Under the pieces are notes generated by a model. It made no database searches. It had not been told where the DNA came from and saw only the letters and a list, made by a program, of their open reading frames with translations. Positions 9,177-12,413 of a DNA stretch of 12,413 nt are shown in pieces (the first letter of the stretch is position 1; each line of letters starts with the position of its first letter). Source of the stretch: Brevundimonas sp. (GTDB taxonomy: Bacteria > Pseudomonadota > Alphaproteobacteria > Caulobacterales > Caulobacteraceae). Both the position numbers and the translations under genes were made by a program. The stretch is from contig JAVHYH010000087.1 in assembly GCA_031119155.1 (NCBI GenBank), positions 1 to 12,413 on the forward strand. The letters are read 5' to 3'.

Positions 9177-9902
9177 CTAGCGCCAGCCGGCGTCCCGCGC
9201 CCGCGCCTCGGCGGCGGCGTCGAGGACGTCCCCGGCCTGGGCGGCGTCCACCGCGGCCAGAACCGGCGCCGGGATGTCGGCGGAGGCGGTGCGGATGGCG
9301 TCGGGACCGGCGGCGGTGAAGGGCGCCAGCGCCTGAACGGCCCAGCGGTCCTGCTGACGGCAGGCCAGACCGGCGACCCCGGCTTCGCCGGCGCTGAAGG
9401 TGCGGCACCAGCGGCCCTGATCGTCGCGGAAGGTCAGGCCGACGGCGCGGCCCTGATCGTCGGCGCCCTGCCCGGCCAGCCGCTGGTCCAGTACGCGGGT
9501 CAGGGTGGCGTCGGCGATCTGGCCCTGCGGTCCGACCACAAAGCCGTCCGAACCGGCGGGACCGCCGACCATCAGGCCCAGCACGAAGGCGGCGGCGGCC
9601 CCGGCGGCCCAGACCGGCAGCACCGCCGGGGCGAAGGCGGCCTTGAGACGGTCGGCCCAGGACGGACCGCGCGCGGACGATACGGAGACGCTTCCGGCGA
9701 TCAGGGCGGCCAGCGCATCGTCGCGGGGATCGGCCTCGGCCGGGAAGGCCTCGCGCGTCAGGGTGCGCAGGGACCGCAGAGCGGCGAGCCGTTCGGCCAG
9801 CGCCGGATCGGTCGCGGCGGCGGCGTCGATGGCCGCGCCCTGTTCGGGCGTCAGCTCGCCGTCGACGCGGCGCATCAGGGTTTCGTCGTCGAAGTGGGTC
9901 AT
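9177..9902 (-). CDS. Transmembrane anti-sigma factor
   Basis: A 241-residue one-TM regulator. The N-terminal cytoplasmic part (about 1-90) starts THFDDETLMRRVDGELTPEQ, the usual opening of anti-sigma domains that bind ECF sigma factors. It lacks HxxxCxxC, so it is not of the zinc (ZAS) type. One hydrophobic helix spans about 93-113 (VLPVWAAGAAAAFVLGLMVGG). The C-terminal part, predicted periplasmic (114-241), has two cysteines (C166, C181) around an Ala/Gly stretch, which may form a disulfide or act as a sensor. Its ATG overlaps the sigma stop by four bases (TCAT on the plus strand, ATGA on the coding strand), so the two proteins are translationally coupled and made in fixed ratio. That overlap plus the family pattern makes it the cognate anti-sigma; the signal it senses is unknown. 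Confidence 0.9.
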   Translation of the reverse strand: MTHFDDETLMRRVDGELTPEQGAAIDAAAATDPALAERLAALRSLRTLTREAFPAEADPRDDALAALIAGSVSVSSARGPSWADRLKAAFAPAVLPVWAAGAAAAFVLGLMVGGPAGSDGFVVGPQGQIADATLTRVLDQRLAGQGADDQGRAVGLTFRDDQGRWCRTFSAGEAGVAGLACRQQDRWAVQALAPFTAAGPDAIRTASADIPAPVLAAVDAAQAGDVLDAAAEARARDAGWR

Positions 9903-10402
9903 GCGGTCACTCCCTGTTCGGCCAGGGTCTGGAGGAGGGTCTGGCGGCCACGCACCAGACGGCTGGTCAATGTGCCCGCCGGGACGCCCAGCACGGCGGC
10001 GGCCTCGGCGTAGGACAGGCCGTCGATCAGGACCAGCGCCACGGCCAGCCGCTGGTCGTCCGGCAGGGCGCGGACGGCGGCCTGAACCGCCATGGCGTCG
10101 GCGCGCAGGGCCTCGCCCGCCTGCGCCGCGTCGGCGACGTTGGGGGTGAGATCGTCCTCGGGCGTCAGAACCTTGCCCCAGCGCGTCTTGGACCGGGCGT
10201 CGTCGATGTGCATCCGCCTCATGATGGTGAACACCCAGCTGTCCAGCCGCGTCCCGGGCGTCCAGCCCGACCGCTTGAGCAGGGCCCGCTCGACCGTGGC
10301 CTGGACCAGATCCTGCGCGTCGGCGTCGGAACGGCAGACGGCGCGCGCGAACCGGCGCAGGCGGGGCAACAGCTGCACCAGCTCCGTCTGAAAGGCGTCC
10401 AA
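9899..10402 (-). CDS. ECF-type RNA polymerase sigma factor (TTG start proposed)
   Basis: A group-IV sigma factor that directs RNA polymerase to a small regulon when released by the anti-sigma factor encoded by the overlapping next gene. With the start I prefer it has 167 residues. Region 2 (about 6-70) includes LLPRLRRFARAVC, DAQDLVQATVERAL and DSWVFTIMRRMHIDDAR. Region 4 (about 104-160) includes the helix-turn-helix LSYAEAAAVLGVPAGTLTSRLVRGR. No extra C-terminal domain is present. Start choice: the frame reaches an ATG at 10456, but that ATG has no SD, and its first codons would be made of an 11-bp inverted repeat. The TTG at 10402 has GGAG 7 bases upstream (10413-10410) and starts just before the conserved AFQTELVQLLPRL. 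The longer form (185 residues) cannot be excluded. The divergent subtilase gene and shared repeat suggest autoregulation and a protease target, as inference. Confidence 0.93.
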   Translation of the reverse strand: MDAFQTELVQLLPRLRRFARAVCRSDADAQDLVQATVERALLKRSGWTPGTRLDSWVFTIMRRMHIDDARSKTRWGKVLTPEDDLTPNVADAAQAGEALRADAMAVQAAVRALPDDQRLAVALVLIDGLSYAEAAAVLGVPAGTLTSRLVRGRQTLLQTLAEQGVTA

Positions 10403-10422
10403 GGGCAAACTCCGGTCATGGG

Positions 10423-10454
10423 GGATGAAACGTCCCGGCCCTGACGTTTCATCC
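10423..10454. promoter_or_regulatory. Perfect 11-bp inverted repeat in the divergent sigma/protease promoter region
   Basis: GGATGAAACGT (10423-10433) and its exact reverse complement ACGTTTCATCC (10444-10454) flank a GC-rich 10-base spacer. Half-site centres are 21 bp apart, two helical turns, which suits a dimeric regulator bound on one face. Alternatively each arm may serve as the TGAAAC -35 box of one of two overlapping divergent ECF promoters. It lies 21 bases before the proposed sigma TTG and 54 bases before the protease ATG. Confidence 0.55.
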
Positions 10455-10508
10455 ATTGTCGGGCCATCGCCAATGGCCTTTCATTCGATTGATGCGTTGG
10501 AGGCGCCG

Positions 10509-11834
10509 ATGAAGCCCCGTTTCCTGATCCTGATGCTGTGCGGCGCGGCCCTGTCCGGGGCCGGTCTGGCGGCGCCCGCGCCCGCGCAGGCGCAGGTCGT
10601 CGGTCTGCCCGGCGGCGGACAACTGCCGTCGTTGCCGGACAGCGTCGGCGAGCTGCCCGGGCGGCTGCCCGGAGAGGTGGAGCGGCTGGGCGGACAGGTG
10701 CGCGACCGGCTGGGCGCGGCGGTGGCGGCGCCGGACCGGTTCCGCGATCTGGTGCGACGCTCGGACGGGGCGCTGGAGCTGGCTCCGGACGGCTGGCCCG
10801 CCGTCCGGGCCGAGATCGTGGCGGTGGCCATGAGCCCGGCCGCGCGTGCGGCGGCGCTGGCCGAGGGCTTCACCGTGGTGCGCGAGGAGCGGCTGGAGGA
10901 ACTGGACCTGACCACGACGGTGCTGGCCCCGCCCCGGCGCCTGTCGCTGGCGCGGGCGATGGCGCGGCTGGAGGCGCTGGATCCGGAGGGCGACTACGCC
11001 TTCAACCATGTGCATGCGCCCGCCGGAGAGATGGGCGGGGCGGCGACCGCGACGACGGGAGGCGCCGGGGCGCCGGTGCAGGGCGGCGGGCTGAGGATCG
11101 GGCTGATCGATACGGGCGTGGATGCGGGTCATCCGGCGCTGGCGGGGGCCAGCGTGCAGACGCGGGGCTTCGTCGGGGCGGCGCGGCCCGCCCCGCACGG
11201 GACGGCGGTGGCCTCGCTGCTGGTCGGACGGGCGCAGGGCTTTCACAGCGCCGCGCCGGGAGCCGGCCTGTACGCCGCCGACGTCTATGGCGGATCGAAC
11301 AGCGGCGGCTCGGCCACGGCGGTGGCGGCGGCGCTGAGCTGGCTGAGCGGGCAGAATGTGCGGGTGGTCAACATCAGCCTGGTCGGGCCGCGCAATGGGC
11401 TGGTCGAGGCGGCGGTGGCCCGCGCGCGGCAGCGGGGGATGACGGTGGTGGCCGCCGTGGGCAATGACGGCCCGGCCGCCCCGCCCCTGTTCCCGGCCAG
11501 CTACCCGGGCGTGGTCGGGGTGACGGCGGTGAATGGGCGCAACCGGGTGCTGCCCGAGGCCGGGCGCGGGCCGCAGGTGGACTTCGCCGCGCCGGGGGCG
11601 GACATGGCGGCGGCGGGCGGACGGGGCTGGGTCACGGTGCGGGGCGCCTCGTTCGCCGCGCCGCTGGTGGCCGGGATGCTGGCGCGCAACGGCGGGGATG
11701 TGGAGGCTCTGGCTCGCACGGCGACGGACGAAGGGGCCACCGGGCCAGACCCGGTCTATGGCCGGGGCGTGGTCGGAGCCGCGCTGAGGACCGCCCCGGC
11801 GGCGGTCGGGGCGCGGGGCCAGCTGGCCCGCTGA
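10509..11834 (+). CDS. Secreted S8 (subtilisin-family) serine protease
   Basis: A 441-residue exported subtilase. The ATG at 10509 has GGAGG 5 bases upstream and opens a signal peptide (MKPRFLILMLCGAALSG..., cut near AQA, about residue 28). An in-frame ATG at 10425 would sit inside the inverted repeat and precede the signal peptide, so it is rejected. Residues about 30-175 form an N-terminal region with a likely propeptide/inhibitor-like fold (EIVAVAMSPAARAAALAEGF). The catalytic domain has D201 (GLIDTGVDAGHPAL), H230 (PHGTAVASL), oxyanion-hole N319 (AVGNDGP) and nucleophile S381 (RGASFAAPLVAGML). All are intact, so it should be active. It is divergently transcribed from the sigma/anti-sigma pair with only about 106 bases between starts. 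This makes it a likely regulon member, or a protease acting in the same signalling path. No C-terminal anchor is seen. Confidence 0.95.
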   Translation: MKPRFLILMLCGAALSGAGLAAPAPAQAQVVGLPGGGQLPSLPDSVGELPGRLPGEVERLGGQVRDRLGAAVAAPDRFRDLVRRSDGALELAPDGWPAVRAEIVAVAMSPAARAAALAEGFTVVREERLEELDLTTTVLAPPRRLSLARAMARLEALDPEGDYAFNHVHAPAGEMGGAATATTGGAGAPVQGGGLRIGLIDTGVDAGHPALAGASVQTRGFVGAARPAPHGTAVASLLVGRAQGFHSAAPGAGLYAADVYGGSNSGGSATAVAAALSWLSGQNVRVVNISLVGPRNGLVEAAVARARQRGMTVVAAVGNDGPAAPPLFPASYPGVVGVTAVNGRNRVLPEAGRGPQVDFAAPGADMAAAGGRGWVTVRGASFAAPLVAGMLARNGGDVEALARTATDEGATGPDPVYGRGVVGAALRTAPAAVGARGQLAR

Positions 11835-11854
11835 ACTTTTTTCAGAACTTTTTT
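11816..11854 (+). terminator. Possible terminator at the end of the subtilase gene
   Basis: GGGCC-AGCT-GGCCC (11816-11829) overlaps the last codons. Two T6 tracts follow at 11837-11842 and 11849-11854, inside a near-perfect 12-base tandem repeat (CTGAACTTTTTT, CAGAACTTTTTT). The T-rich DNA is striking in this GC-rich window. The stem is short and the first T-run starts 7 bases after it, so termination here is probable but not ideal in form. Confidence 0.5.
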
Positions 11855-11895
11855 CGGGGGCCGGGATGAATCCGGGAAGCCCCGTCGTTGGACCC

Positions 11896-11927
11896 TGCGA
11901 GGGCGATTTCGCCCGGACCCTTTCGCA
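11896..11927 (+). promoter_or_regulatory. 5' leader hairpin before the Gly-rich secreted protein
   Basis: GGGCG (11901-11905) pairs with CGCCC (11910-11914), enclosed by TGCGA (11896-11900) pairing with TCGCA (11923-11927). The outer stem ends directly against the AGGAG ribosome binding site (11927-11931), so folding could affect translation. No known riboswitch or thermometer class is recognised. The rest of the 104-base gap (11835-11938) shows the T-tract repeat and no gene. Confidence 0.35.
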
Positions 11928-11938
11928 GGAGAGATACG

Positions 11939-12413
11939 ATGCGCAAGACCCTGATGATCACCGCCGCCGCCTTCGCCCTGACCCTGACCGCCGGCGCCGC
12001 CAACGCCCAGATCGCGGGCGGCCAGATCGGAGGCGGACTGGGCGGCAACCTGGGCGGCTCGATCGGTGGATCGGTCGGCGGGATCGGCGGTTCGCTGGGC
12101 GGCGCCGGTTCGGGCGGCCTGACCGGAAATCTGGACAGCGACTTCGCCCGGGACCGCGTGGACGCCACGGTCGCCCGCACCGAACGCGCCCGCGCCACCG
12201 CCGAGCGTCGCGCCGAGCGGGTCCGCGCCCGGGCTGAACGCACCGCCGCCGCGGCCGCCGAGCGGGGTCGCGCCGCCGGAGACGCCGCCGCCTCGACGGT
12301 GGGCTCGACCGTGAACTCGGTTTCGGCCGGCGGCCAGGGCGGCGTCGGCGGCTCGGCCAGCGTCGGCGGGCGTGAGGCTTCGGGCAGCGTCAGCGGCTCG
12401 GGCGGCGTCAGCA
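11939..12413 (+). CDS. Secreted Gly/Ser-rich protein with Arg/Ala helix (3' partial)
   Basis: The reading frame is open from the ATG at 11939 to the end of the window (158 codons visible, no stop), with AGGAG 7 bases upstream. It begins MRKTLMITAAAFALTLTAGAANAQ, a clear Sec signal peptide cut after ANA (residue 23). The mature protein starts with a Gly-rich repeat region (about 24-62) of short GGQIGGG / GGSIGGS-type units. A strongly charged Ala/Arg/Glu segment follows (about 64-110, with RTERARATAERRAERVRARAER) that should form a long helix or coiled coil. A second Gly/Ser/Val-rich stretch (about 118-158) then continues off the window. No enzyme motif is visible. The composition resembles surface or matrix proteins, but I do not recognise a named family. 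It may lie downstream of the subtilase only by position, since a probable terminator lies between them. Confidence 0.85.
   Translation, partial: MRKTLMITAAAFALTLTAGAANAQIAGGQIGGGLGGNLGGSIGGSVGGIGGSLGGAGSGGLTGNLDSDFARDRVDATVARTERARATAERRAERVRARAERTAAAAAERGRAAGDAAASTVGSTVNSVSAGGQGGVGGSASVGGREASGSVSGSGGVS

Noticed and set aside
10425..10508. N-terminal extension of the subtilase from an upstream ATG
   Set aside because: It would place 28 residues before a classic signal peptide and use an ATG within the inverted repeat without an SD, whereas 10509 has GGAGG.
11842..12243. Minus-strand Pro-rich frame of 133 codons at the right end
   Set aside because: It is the complement of the Gly-rich exported protein (Gly codons read as Pro/Ala). 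The plus-strand frame has a signal peptide and an SD.

Overview
This is a very GC-rich stretch of chromosome with strong codon bias in every real gene. The families point to an alphaproteobacterium of the order Caulobacterales; Brevundimonas or Caulobacter is my best guess. That guess rests on protein style and codon use, not on a marker gene. I saw no rRNA, tRNA or CRISPR array.

Layout. Positions 1-3959 (+) carry the tail of a heavy-metal efflux operon: the 3' part of a CzcB-like periplasmic adaptor, then a complete CzcA-like RND pump. A strong hairpin at 3968-3992 separates it from a leftward block. Reading from its right-hand end, that block holds a small lipoprotein (9069-8752), an isolated phage/GTA-type terminase large subunit (8649-6826), a secreted S41-protease-like protein (6695-5196), a methionine-R-sulfoxide reductase MsrB (5108-4632) and a secreted Gly/Tyr-rich protein of unknown function (4582-3998).

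The right end is a regulatory module. An ECF-type sigma factor and its one-TM anti-sigma factor are read leftward with overlapping ATGA codons. A secreted subtilisin-family (S8) protease with a complete Asp/His/Asn/Ser set is divergently transcribed from the same short intergenic region. That region contains a perfect 11-bp inverted repeat whose half-sites are 21 bp apart. Past the protease, a secreted Gly/Ser-rich protein with a central Arg/Ala helix runs off the window; it starts at 11939 behind a good ribosome binding site.

The most unusual feature is the terminase gene. Its reading frame holds two palindromic elements that look like intergenic repeats (about 7339-7515 and 7759-7887). Both are translated in frame and fall between conserved blocks, so every ATPase and nuclease motif survives. 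It also has an extra N-terminal domain on a Pro/Glu linker, and no portal, capsid or tail gene lies beside it. The sigma/anti-sigma/protease cluster is the best candidate for a functional system that is not well described.
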